The notes beneath the pieces were generated by a model, which saw nothing but the letters and a program-made list of their open reading frames with translations, was not told the origin of the DNA and did no database searches. A DNA stretch of 64,000 nt, taken from NCBI RefSeq assembly GCF_000428765.1, contig NZ_AUAO01000003.1:310001-374000 (forward strand), read 5' to 3'. Below are positions 36,192 to 44,316 of the stretch, one piece after another. The first letter of the stretch is position 1; every line of letters begins with the position of its first letter. The position numbers were made by a program, and so were the translations under genes. The DNA is from Brevundimonas aveniformis DSM 17977 (GTDB taxonomy: Bacteria > Pseudomonadota > Alphaproteobacteria > Caulobacterales > Caulobacteraceae).

Positions 36192-37643
36192 TTAGACCGA
36201 CGAAATTCCCTCCTCCGCGGTTCCCTCGCCAAGCAGCCGATCAGCATCCAGCCGGTACACACGCCCGACCGGAACATGTCCCGCAGCCCCGAGCATGATG
36301 AGCCGCCCCCCACCGGGGCGCACTTCGGCCCCCGTAATATGGCGAGGATTCACAGCGTAGCTTCTGTGAACGCGCACGAATCGCCCTCGCCCCGCCGCCA
36401 GGGTCGCTAGCAAGGTGGCACCATTCAGGAGTGTCCGACCATCGGTCAGGCCGACCTCACAATAGTCATCCGCGGCCTTCAGCCAAGCAATGTCGTCGGA
36501 TCTCAACAGGTGGACCCGACGGCCATCGCTGATCCGGACGACATCGGTGCGTTCAAGCTGGGACGCTGTGGGTGTCTCCGGTGCCTCCGCTGGACGGCGC
36601 AGCAATCTCACCTGCTCGACCATCAAGGCTGCGAACACTGCTGCAAGAGCGAGATAGTAGCCGCTGTCCAGAAATCCTGCCCCCTGCGCGAAAGCCAGAA
36701 CCCCAGCACCGGCGGCCGTCGTCAGGGTCATCCAGGCCGAAGCCGGCCGGGTCCGCAGGCCCGCTGCCGCCAGAATAGCCACCGCCGCTATTCCCACGAT
36801 CAGGCAGCCTAACGCCTTGGCGTCGAATCCCGGACTGAACAGGAGAACCGCACCAACGATGATCGCGGTCGCCACGGTCGCCAAACCTGTTCTCGCCGGG
36901 ACAAACCGCCAGGCCGCGTAGCGGGCCATCAAGACCGCAGTCATCGCCGCCAGGAACGCAATCACGGCGATCCGCGCGAGTTGCCACGGATAGGGATAAG
37001 GAACAAAGGCCCGAGCCGACTCAATTGCCAATTGCAAGGTCGCTATCGCGGCTATGCCGGCAAGCAGAACGGCCCCGCGCTGGCTTGGGTCGATGAGCGG
37101 GACCAGGCCAAAGCCAAGGGCCGCAAAGAACAACAATCCGGCGACAGCGAGGGCCGGCACATAGTCTCTGACCTCAGTTGCCGCCAAATCGGCCGGGGCA
37201 CCGACTGAAAACTCGTGCACGGGTTGGCGAACGGCCAACCACAAATGATGCGACGTCACCCTCGCCGTCAGCGTGTTTTCACCCTGACGCACCAGCTCCG
37301 GCGGCACGGCGACAACCGTTCGGAAGCGACCCGGCTGTTCGTCGGCGGCACTGTCGCCAACAACCCCGCTCTCGCCAATAACGACGCCGTTCCAGCGGAC
37401 CTGCGAACTTCCCATGGCGACAAGGCGCACAGCCAACGGCCCTGGCGCACCGACGACAAACACACTGCGGGTCAGCGTTATGTCTTTGGCCTCGCCCGCA
37501 GGGCGTGGTTCGACCATCGGCGCACAATGGCGCGAGCCGTTTGTCGCACAGATCACCGTTGGCTCTACGCGAACCTCGGCCTGCACCGGTAATGCGGTCA
37601 TGGCCACCATCAGGGCGAACAGGCAGATCAAGGCGCGCGACAT
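36192..37643 (-). CDS. Membrane-bound LytTR-type transcription regulator with extracytoplasmic domain
   Basis: 483 residues in four parts: signal peptide (MSRALICLFALMVAMTALPV); a periplasmic beta-rich domain of about 150 residues with NGSRHCAPMVEP and WNGVVIGESGVVGDSA; some seven membrane segments from LAVAGLLFFAALGFGLVPLI to about residue 345; and a C-terminal LytTR DNA-binding domain (about 370-480: VHLLRSDDIAWLKAADDYCE, GRFVRVHRSYAVNPRHI, then VPVGRVYR). The design, a 7TM/DISM-like sensor joined directly to a DNA-binding domain, implies transcription control from the membrane. Signal and targets are unknown. It points away from the S33-like hydrolase, sharing a 129-base gap. Confidence 0.82.
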   Translation of the reverse strand: MSRALICLFALMVAMTALPVQAEVRVEPTVICATNGSRHCAPMVEPRPAGEAKDITLTRSVFVVGAPGPLAVRLVAMGSSQVRWNGVVIGESGVVGDSAADEQPGRFRTVVAVPPELVRQGENTLTARVTSHHLWLAVRQPVHEFSVGAPADLAATEVRDYVPALAVAGLLFFAALGFGLVPLIDPSQRGAVLLAGIAAIATLQLAIESARAFVPYPYPWQLARIAVIAFLAAMTAVLMARYAAWRFVPARTGLATVATAIIVGAVLLFSPGFDAKALGCLIVGIAAVAILAAAGLRTRPASAWMTLTTAAGAGVLAFAQGAGFLDSGYYLALAAVFAALMVEQVRLLRRPAEAPETPTASQLERTDVVRISDGRRVHLLRSDDIAWLKAADDYCEVGLTDGRTLLNGATLLATLAAGRGRFVRVHRSYAVNPRHITGAEVRPGGGRLIMLGAAGHVPVGRVYRLDADRLLGEGTAEEGISSV

Positions 37644-37772
37644 AAGCCAATTCTAGGCTTCTCATCGCCCCCTGTCTGCGTCGTTTACCGATGCTCGCGG
37701 GCGTTCACCGAATGGGCCTGTCGTCGTCGCCAGGGTCGGGCTTCATCGGCGAAAATCTTGATTGGAGCTCCC

Positions 37773-39185
37773 ATGCGTTTCGCCTGCCCCCTCGCCTTCA
37801 TGTTCGCCCTGCTCGCCGCCTCGCCCGTCCTGGCACAGCCGCCGACGGTGGAAGCGTTTGACTACCGCGCCGCCGACGGCCGCACGATCCGGGCCGAACG
37901 TGGCGTGATTTATGTGCCGGAGAACAGGGACGACGCGGGTACGCGTCAGATCCCGCTAGCCTGGGTCCGCTTGCGATCCACCGCCGCTGCGCCGGGCGCG
38001 CCGATCATCTATCTCGCGGGCGGGCCAGGCGGGTCCGGCATATCGACCCTGGAGGGGCCGCGACAGCCCGTCTTTCTCGCCCTGCTCGAGGTGTCCGATA
38101 TCGTCTTCTTCGATCAGCGGGGCGTGGGCGCTTCGGGCGCTCTACCGACGTGTACGGCCGAGGCACCGTTCAATTTCCGCCAGCCGCTGACCGAAGCGTC
38201 TTACACCGACTATGCCGCCGGCGCGCTGTCGACCTGCGCGACCGTCTGGCGCGAGCAGGGGATCGACCTGTCGGGATACACCACGCCTGAGGCCGCCGAC
38301 GATGTCGCCGATCTGGCCGCCGCGCTCGGCGCGCCGCGGGTCAATCTGATGGGAATCTCCTATGGAACCCACCTCGCCTTCTCGATCCTGCGTCGGCATC
38401 CAGAGCTGATTGACAGGATTGTACTGGCTTCGGTCGAAGGCCCCGACCAGACGGTGAAGCGGCCCGACGCCATCGACGCCGCCTTCGGACGGATCGACGC
38501 TGCGATGCCCGATGTGGAGCTGGTTGATCTGATGCGTCGGGTCCACGCGGCCTATGCTGAGCCCCAACCGATGACGGTCCGTAGCCCGGACGGCGAGGCG
38601 GCAACTTTTTACATCGACGCTTTCGCCATCCAGATGATGGCCGGCTTCATCGCCAAGAACCCGAGCGGACTGTCCGATCTCGCCATGCTCTATGGTGCCC
38701 TGGACCAGGGGGCCGCAGACGCCGTCGCCCCCTTCGTCTACGGGGCCTTTTTCGGCGAGCCGATGACCTTCAGCGGCATGGCCGAGGCAACCGATATCGC
38801 GTCGGGCGTCTCCACAGAGCGCCGTCGTCTCATTGCCGAACAGGCGCCGACCGCCCTGCTCGGCTCCGCCGCCAACTTCCCGATGCCGCAGTTGGCCGAC
38901 CTGTTGCCGGAGTTGGATCTGGGCGAGGGCTTCAGAGAGACGGTGCTGTGGGATGGCCCCGCGCTGATCCTGTCGGGCGACCTCGACGTTCGCACGCCAA
39001 TGGACGAGCAGGCCACGGCTATCTCCGGTCTGTCAGGGGCTCAGACCATCCTGGTCCACAACGGTGGCCATGATCTGTTCGAGGCACACCCGGACGTGCC
39101 GGGCATCCTGGTCGAGTTCTTTTCCGGCAGACCCGTCACAATAGAGCGCCTCGACCTGCCGGCTCCGGTTCTCGAACAACCTTGA
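37773..39185 (+). CDS. Secreted alpha/beta hydrolase (S33 proline iminopeptidase/tripeptidyl aminopeptidase-like)
   Basis: 470 residues from ATG 37773 with GGAG six bases upstream. Signal peptide [20 protein letters not shown] then AQ. The hydrolase marks are [12 protein letters not shown] near residue 75 (oxyanion region), [12 protein letters not shown] near 112, the nucleophile elbow [10 protein letters not shown] near 195 (Ser in GISYG), the Asp in [14 protein letters not shown] near 405, and the His in [10 protein letters not shown] near 430, so the triad looks complete. The C-terminal tripeptidyl aminopeptidase type of domain fits. Probably periplasmic peptide breakdown. Confidence 0.87.
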   Translation: MRFACPLAFMFALLAASPVLAQPPTVEAFDYRAADGRTIRAERGVIYVPENRDDAGTRQIPLAWVRLRSTAAAPGAPIIYLAGGPGGSGISTLEGPRQPVFLALLEVSDIVFFDQRGVGASGALPTCTAEAPFNFRQPLTEASYTDYAAGALSTCATVWREQGIDLSGYTTPEAADDVADLAAALGAPRVNLMGISYGTHLAFSILRRHPELIDRIVLASVEGPDQTVKRPDAIDAAFGRIDAAMPDVELVDLMRRVHAAYAEPQPMTVRSPDGEAATFYIDAFAIQMMAGFIAKNPSGLSDLAMLYGALDQGAADAVAPFVYGAFFGEPMTFSGMAEATDIASGVSTERRRLIAEQAPTALLGSAANFPMPQLADLLPELDLGEGFRETVLWDGPALILSGDLDVRTPMDEQATAISGLSGAQTILVHNGGHDLFEAHPDVPGILVEFFSGRPVTIERLDLPAPVLEQP

Positions 39186-39234
39186 CCTAGCGGCGGGGGC
39201 TCGGCCAAGCCTGGCGGACGTTCAGGAGATTCTC

Positions 39235-39735
39235 ATGTCACGCTCCGCCGCTCTCGCCGCTGTCCTTGTCCTCTCCGGCTGCGCCTCCACGCCCGCAGCG
39301 CCCGCCGATCCTGGCCCGCCCTCGCAGGCGGGTTGGGAGGCGGGGCAAGCCGCCTACCTCACCTGGAACGGCACCCGTCGCGGCTGGTTCACCACCGAAA
39401 GCGGTCTGCAATACCGCCGCGAGGGTCGCGCCCATCCCGACGGCGCACGCCCCGGCCCGACCGACACCGTGCGCGTCCACTACCGTGGCACCTTCATCGA
39501 CGGGCGTGAGTTCGACAGCTCCTATTCCCGTAACGAGCCCATCGAGTTCCCGCTCAATCGCGTCATTCCGGGGTGGACCGAAGGCGTCCAGCTCATGCGC
39601 GAGGGCGAGACTTTTGACTTCGTCATCCCCGGCAATCTGGCCTATGGCGACCGTTGGGTCGGTGGCGAGCTCATTCCGCCGAACTCCACGCTGGTCTTCC
39701 GTGTGGAGCTCATTCGGGTCCTTCCGGCCGCCTGA
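39235..39735 (+). CDS. FKBP-type peptidyl-prolyl isomerase lipoprotein
   Basis: 166 residues. Lipoprotein signal [19 protein letters not shown] with lipobox LSGC. After a linker the FKBP domain runs from about residue 55: [60 protein letters not shown], and [14 protein letters not shown]. These are the active-site residues of FkpA/Mip-like isomerases, so it likely helps fold envelope proteins. CAGGAGA precedes ATG 39235. It follows the S33-like hydrolase on the same strand by 49 bases. Confidence 0.92.
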   Translation: MSRSAALAAVLVLSGCASTPAAPADPGPPSQAGWEAGQAAYLTWNGTRRGWFTTESGLQYRREGRAHPDGARPGPTDTVRVHYRGTFIDGREFDSSYSRNEPIEFPLNRVIPGWTEGVQLMREGETFDFVIPGNLAYGDRWVGGELIPPNSTLVFRVELIRVLPAA

Positions 39736-39824
39736 TCCGCGTTCGGACAGAACCTATCGGCACTCTTTCCCGTTAGACGTCGAACCCCTAGAACACCGCC
39801 AACCTTAGTCACCCGGGAAGATCC

Positions 39825-41723
39825 ATGATCCGTACCTTGCTTGTCAGCGTCGCCGCCGCCGGCCTTCTGGCTGCCTGTTCCACCACCGCAGGGGCACCGG
39901 TGACGCCGCCGACCGCCGAGGCACCGATGGCCCAGCTCGTTCAGGACATCCATTCCTACGCCCAGCCCAACGAGGCCCGCGTCACCGATGTCGCCTTGGA
40001 CCTGGCCGCTGACTTTGACCGCAAGGTCCTGTCGGGCACGGCCACCCTTTCGGTCCAGACCGCGCCGGACGCCGACGAATTGATCCTCGACGTGCGCGAC
40101 CTGACCATCCGCGACGTCACCATCGACGGGCGCTCGGTTCCCTGGACCGTCGGCGAGGCTCGCCCCTATCTGGGCAGCCCCCTGACCATCCAGATCACGC
40201 CGGACGCGGACCAGGTGATTGTCTCCTACGAAACACGCCCCGGTGCGGCCGCACTGCAATGGCTGTCGCCGGAACAGACCGCCGGCGGTGTCCAGCCTTT
40301 CATGTTCAGCCAGGGCCAGGCCATCCTGACGCGCACCTGGGTTCCGACCCAGGACAGTCCCGGCATCCGCCAGACCTATTCCGCTCGCATCGTCGCGCCT
40401 GAGGCGCTCAGCGTCGTCATGAGCGCCGAGCATCTGACGCCCGAAGGCGAGCCCGCCGGCCCGGGCATGCGTGCCTGGCGTTTCCGCATGGACAACCGGG
40501 TACCGCCCTATCTCATGGCCATCGCGATTGGTGACATCGCCTTCGAGGCCACCGGCCCACGCAGCGGCGTCTTCACCGAGCCGTCCACGCTCGAAGCCTC
40601 GGCCGACGAAATGGTCGACCTCGAACAGATGATCGAGGCCGCCGAAGGCCTCTATGGCCCCTATCGCTGGGGTCGCTATGACCTGTTGATCCTGCCGCCG
40701 TCCTTCCCGTTCGGCGGTATGGAGAATCCGCGCCTGACCTTCGCCACCCCGACCATCATCGCCGGCGATCGTTCGCTGGTGTCGCTGGTCGCCCACGAGC
40801 TGGCGCACAGCTGGTCCGGCAACCTGGTCACCAACGCCACCTGGTCAGATTTCTGGCTGAACGAGGGGTTCACCGTCTACTTCGAAAACCGCATCATGGA
40901 ACAAGTCTACGGTCGCGACCGCGCCATGATGGAGCAGGTGCTCGGCTGGGACAGCCTTCAGGCCACGCTGGCTGATCTGCCGGCGGCAGACACCCACCTG
41001 TTCATCGACCTGGCCAGCCGCGACCCCGACGACGGCCTGACGGACGTGGCCTATGAAAAGGGTGCCTTCTTCCTGCGAACCATTGAGCGCATCGTCGGAC
41101 GTGACCGGTTTGACGCCTATCTGCGCGGCTATTTCGACCGCCATGCTTTCCAGCCGATGACCACGACCCAGTTCCTGGCTGATTTGCGCGAGCACCTGAT
41201 CCGGGGCGATCCGGCACTGGAACAAGCCCTGATGATCGACGCCTGGGTCTATGGCCCGGGTCTGCCGTCCAATGTCGAAGAACCGCACGCGGTTGCCTTT
41301 GATCGCGTCGATGCGGCCGTGGCGGCCTATGTGGCCTCAGGCAATGCCGCGGCTATCCCCTGGGCCGGTTGGTCTACCCAGGAGCGCCAACGCTTCCTCG
41401 GTGAACTGCCGGACGAAATCGCGACGGACCGCCTCGCCTCCCTCGATCAAGCCCTCGGGCTGTCGGCCAGCGGCAACGCCGAAGTTCTCTTTGCCTGGCT
41501 GATGATCGCCATTGAGAACCGCTACGAGCCGGCGGTCCCGTCACTCGAGCATTTCCTCACCTCGATGGGACGGCGCAAATTCGTCCTGCCGCTGTTCCGG
41601 GCGCTGATGGAAGAAGACACCTGGGGCCAGACGCTGGCGCGCCGCATCTATGCCGAGGCCCGCCCCGGCTACCATTCGGTCACCACGGGATCGGTCGATG
41701 CCGTTGTCGGCGTACCGGGGTGA
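39825..41723 (+). CDS. M1 family aminopeptidase lipoprotein (leukotriene A4 hydrolase-like)
   Basis: 632 residues. Lipoprotein signal MIRTLLVSVAAAGLLAACST (lipobox LAAC). The order of domains matches leukotriene A4 hydrolase-type aminopeptidases: N-terminal beta domain, exopeptidase motif FPFGGMENPRLTFATPT near 300, zinc motif LVAHELAHSWSGN near 325 with the second Glu in WLNEGFTVYFENR, and a C-terminal helical domain with WSTQERQRFLGELP. All catalytic residues are present. It would trim peptides in the periplasm or at the outer membrane. Its stop overlaps the tusA-like start (GTGA). Confidence 0.93.
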   Translation: MIRTLLVSVAAAGLLAACSTTAGAPVTPPTAEAPMAQLVQDIHSYAQPNEARVTDVALDLAADFDRKVLSGTATLSVQTAPDADELILDVRDLTIRDVTIDGRSVPWTVGEARPYLGSPLTIQITPDADQVIVSYETRPGAAALQWLSPEQTAGGVQPFMFSQGQAILTRTWVPTQDSPGIRQTYSARIVAPEALSVVMSAEHLTPEGEPAGPGMRAWRFRMDNRVPPYLMAIAIGDIAFEATGPRSGVFTEPSTLEASADEMVDLEQMIEAAEGLYGPYRWGRYDLLILPPSFPFGGMENPRLTFATPTIIAGDRSLVSLVAHELAHSWSGNLVTNATWSDFWLNEGFTVYFENRIMEQVYGRDRAMMEQVLGWDSLQATLADLPAADTHLFIDLASRDPDDGLTDVAYEKGAFFLRTIERIVGRDRFDAYLRGYFDRHAFQPMTTTQFLADLREHLIRGDPALEQALMIDAWVYGPGLPSNVEEPHAVAFDRVDAAVAAYVASGNAAAIPWAGWSTQERQRFLGELPDEIATDRLASLDQALGLSASGNAEVLFAWLMIAIENRYEPAVPSLEHFLTSMGRRKFVLPLFRALMEEDTWGQTLARRIYAEARPGYHSVTTGSVDAVVGVPG

Positions 41724-41956
41724 AGGTGATCGATGCGCGCGGGCACAAATGTCCGACGCCGACGCTCAAACTGGGCCGGGCTCTTCGCGATGCTCGGCCC
41801 GGTGACCGCCTGGAACTGATCGCTGACGATCCGATGGCGCGAATCGACGTGCCTCACTTTGTGACGCAGACGGGCCACCATCTCGATTCGATTGACGACG
41901 AGGGCAGCGCAATCCGCTTTCGCATCACCAGAAGTGACGCGGCTCCGACAGGCTGA
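41720..41956 (+). CDS. TusA-family sulfur carrier protein
   Basis: 78 residues of the SirA/TusA fold. The persulfide Cys is in the family motif: VIDARGHKCPTPTLKLGRAL (CPxP), and the second half reads ELIADDPMARIDVPHFVTQT and HHLDSIDD, typical of TusA-like proteins. Function in the family ranges from tRNA thiolation to general sulfur transfer. It starts at GTG 41720 overlapping the aminopeptidase stop, and its end overlaps the convergent yihY-like gene by 32 bases. Confidence 0.88.
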   Translation: MKVIDARGHKCPTPTLKLGRALRDARPGDRLELIADDPMARIDVPHFVTQTGHHLDSIDDEGSAIRFRITRSDAAPTG

Positions 41957-42875
41957 GATCGGCCTCGCTCTCGGCCTCCGCGAAATCGTTGGCTCGGCGG
42001 TATTCGTGCAGGGCGATTTCGATTTCTGTGGCCAAGGCTCCGCCGAAGAACACAGCGTTCACGTTCCAGCTCAGCCAGATCAGGAACACCACAACCGCGC
42101 CGACCGAACCGTAGGTCGCCCCCAGCTCCACCACCTGATCGACGTAGACAGCGCAGGCCCAGGACGCCAACGCCAACAGAATCGCCGCCCCCACGCCGCC
42201 GCCGATGGAGGCTCGCCAGGGCACCCGCTTGGAATGCGCCATGGCAAACCGGTAGAGCAGCGTGAGCCCGATCACCAGCCCGGCGAAGGCCCACATCCAT
42301 TCGCTGTCGAGGCCAAGGCCCTCGAGCGTCTCTGTCTCCTGCGTCTCATGCATCAGGCGGATCGTCAGAACCGCACCCGATACCACCGTCATCAACACGA
42401 AGGCACAGATCGCCACGATGAAGGCCAACAAGTTGAACCGGAAAAAGCCGTGCTGATCCGTCTCGTCGTGGATGAAGGTCAGGCCCGCCAGCACGGCCTT
42501 GAAACCACGATGGGCCGCATAGGCCCCAACGATCAGCGCCACGGCGCTCTGAGCTGAGATCTTGTGGAACGGTGCCTCAATCAGGCGCTCAACTTCGGAC
42601 TGGAACAGCCCGCGTGCCGCGTGGGGAACGACCTCAATGAGGGCTTCGGCCTGTTCGAGGCCCACGCCTGTGTTCAGCACCACCTTGAAAAAGGCGATGA
42701 TCAAAGCAACCGCCGGAAACACAGCCAGCAGGGCGAAGAAGGACACCCCGCCGACGTAAAGCATGACGTCCCTGCCCCAAAGGCGTGCCAGCGCCCGTCC
42801 AAGGACACCCAGGACACGAAGGGTGACGTTACGCGGGGTCCGGGACGCGGGAAGCTCAGGCCGAGGATCGGTCAT
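41925..42875 (-). CDS. YihY/BrkB family membrane protein
   Basis: 316 residues with about six membrane helices. Marks of the YihY (formerly 'RNase BN') family: VMLYVGGVSFFALLAVFPAV near 35-55, FKAVLAGLTFIHDETDQ, RFAMAHSKRVPWRASIGGG near 215, and YGSVGAVVVFLIWLSWNVNA with AVFFGGALATEIE near 270-290. No enzymatic role is established for the family. ATG 42875 has only a weak ribosome site. It is divergent from the PopA-like gene, with an 85-base gap. Confidence 0.9.
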   Translation of the reverse strand: MTDPRPELPASRTPRNVTLRVLGVLGRALARLWGRDVMLYVGGVSFFALLAVFPAVALIIAFFKVVLNTGVGLEQAEALIEVVPHAARGLFQSEVERLIEAPFHKISAQSAVALIVGAYAAHRGFKAVLAGLTFIHDETDQHGFFRFNLLAFIVAICAFVLMTVVSGAVLTIRLMHETQETETLEGLGLDSEWMWAFAGLVIGLTLLYRFAMAHSKRVPWRASIGGGVGAAILLALASWACAVYVDQVVELGATYGSVGAVVVFLIWLSWNVNAVFFGGALATEIEIALHEYRRANDFAEAESEADLSLSEPRHFW

Positions 42876-42960
42876 GGGAACGAAATCCCCGGTTTTGGTC
42901 TTTCGATCAACCCCATTGCGACGATACCATTTCCGTTCGGGATTGCGTAAGAACCGTCAC

Positions 42961-44316
42961 ATGCGCGAAACGCCTGACGCCATGCCGCTCTCCGACGTCC
43001 TTCTGGGGCCTTCCCCTCGCGCACGAATTCTCATTCTTGCGGCACAGGATGACCTGGCCGGCGGTCTGTCGGACGGCCTCGACGGCCTCGGCTGGCAGAC
43101 GGTGACGGCTCGCTCCGTCGAGGCCGCCGAGCGTGCCGTTTCGGACATGGCTATCGAAGGCGTCATCGTCGATGCCCGCACCGGCTATCCACCCGGGCTT
43201 GCCGTGAGGCTCAAAGCCGCCGCAGGCCCGCGTCGTGTTCCGGTCGTTCTTCTGGGCGGGCACGACAACGACGCCGACCTGCACATGACCCCGCCGGTCC
43301 ATCCGGCTCAGGCCGCCCTTCGATTGGAGCATCTGGTTCGAGCCGCCGTCGCGAGCGAAGAATTCGAGCTGCGACGCGAGACGTTCAAGGATCAGGGTGT
43401 CGACCTGACGCCGGCACCGTCCCAGATCGTGCGGCGCGTCCTCGTGGTCGGGGAACCTGACCCTCGGTTCCTGGCTCTCGCCAATGTCCTGGAGAGTGCC
43501 GATGTTGAGCTCACCGCCGCGCTCACGCCGTACACAGCTTTCGACTACCTGCACGAAAGAGAGTTCGACGCCGTTCTGCTCTGGGGCGGGGCCAGGCGAA
43601 CCGAGGCCCTGTCGATTGCCGCCGGGATCAAGCGAAACACCCGCCTCTATCACTTGCCGGTCGTGCTCTATCTCGGATCTGACGCCGACATCAGCCTGGA
43701 TGAGGTCTTCGGTCGTGGTGTGGCCGACGTTGCCTCGCCTGATACCCCCATCGAAGAAACGGCCCAGCGTGTTCTGGCCCTGGCCGATGCCTATCGCCGG
43801 CATCAGACGATACGCGAGATCCTTGAACGTGCCCGAAACTCGGGGCTGATGGACCCGGCCACCGGCCTGTTCACCCGCGAACTGTTTGCCAGCCACCTCG
43901 CGCGTCTGGCAGCGGCGTCGACCAAGCGGCACCGCCCGCTGTCGGTCTGCGTCCTCCGCGTGGCCAGTGAAGAGGGGGTCGATCAGGCCCGCGCCGGAGG
44001 CTGGGTGGATCGAGCCATGCCCCAGATCGGCGCGATGATCTCGCGTTTGGTCCGGTCCGAAGATACCGCCGCCCGGCTCGCTCCCGAGGTCTTTGCTGTC
44101 GCCCTGCCGGCGACCCGGCTGGGCGAGGCCCGCCTCGTCTCCGAGCGTATCGCCGCCGTCATCGGATGCACGGCGTTCCACGCCGGCGAGGATCGCACGC
44201 CGTTTGTCGTGACCTTCAATATTGGCGAGGCCGAGCGCCTTCCCGACGAGTCGCCCATGTCGCTGCTCGAACGCGCGGCTCAGGCGGCGGAGAAGGCAAC
44301 CGAGCCCGTCGGCTAG
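42961..44316 (+). CDS. popA: PopA-like cyclic di-GMP effector: two receiver-like domains plus degenerate GGDEF
   Basis: 451 residues from ATG 42961 (alternative ATG 42982). First receiver-like domain about 18-130 (ARILILAAQDDLAGGLSDGL), second about 155-285 (RRVLVVGEPDPRFLALANVL), then a GGDEF-type domain from MDPATGLFTRELFASHLARL near 300. The active-site GGDEF is replaced by APEVF (residues 374-378), so no diguanylate cyclase activity is expected. The product-binding I-site is kept: RSED at 365-368 in the exact RxxD spacing. This is the layout of Caulobacter PopA, a c-di-GMP receptor controlling cell-cycle proteolysis and polar localisation. The gene name is by architecture only. Confidence 0.78.
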   Translation: MRETPDAMPLSDVLLGPSPRARILILAAQDDLAGGLSDGLDGLGWQTVTARSVEAAERAVSDMAIEGVIVDARTGYPPGLAVRLKAAAGPRRVPVVLLGGHDNDADLHMTPPVHPAQAALRLEHLVRAAVASEEFELRRETFKDQGVDLTPAPSQIVRRVLVVGEPDPRFLALANVLESADVELTAALTPYTAFDYLHEREFDAVLLWGGARRTEALSIAAGIKRNTRLYHLPVVLYLGSDADISLDEVFGRGVADVASPDTPIEETAQRVLALADAYRRHQTIREILERARNSGLMDPATGLFTRELFASHLARLAAASTKRHRPLSVCVLRVASEEGVDQARAGGWVDRAMPQIGAMISRLVRSEDTAARLAPEVFAVALPATRLGEARLVSERIAAVIGCTAFHAGEDRTPFVVTFNIGEAERLPDESPMSLLERAAQAAEKATEPVG

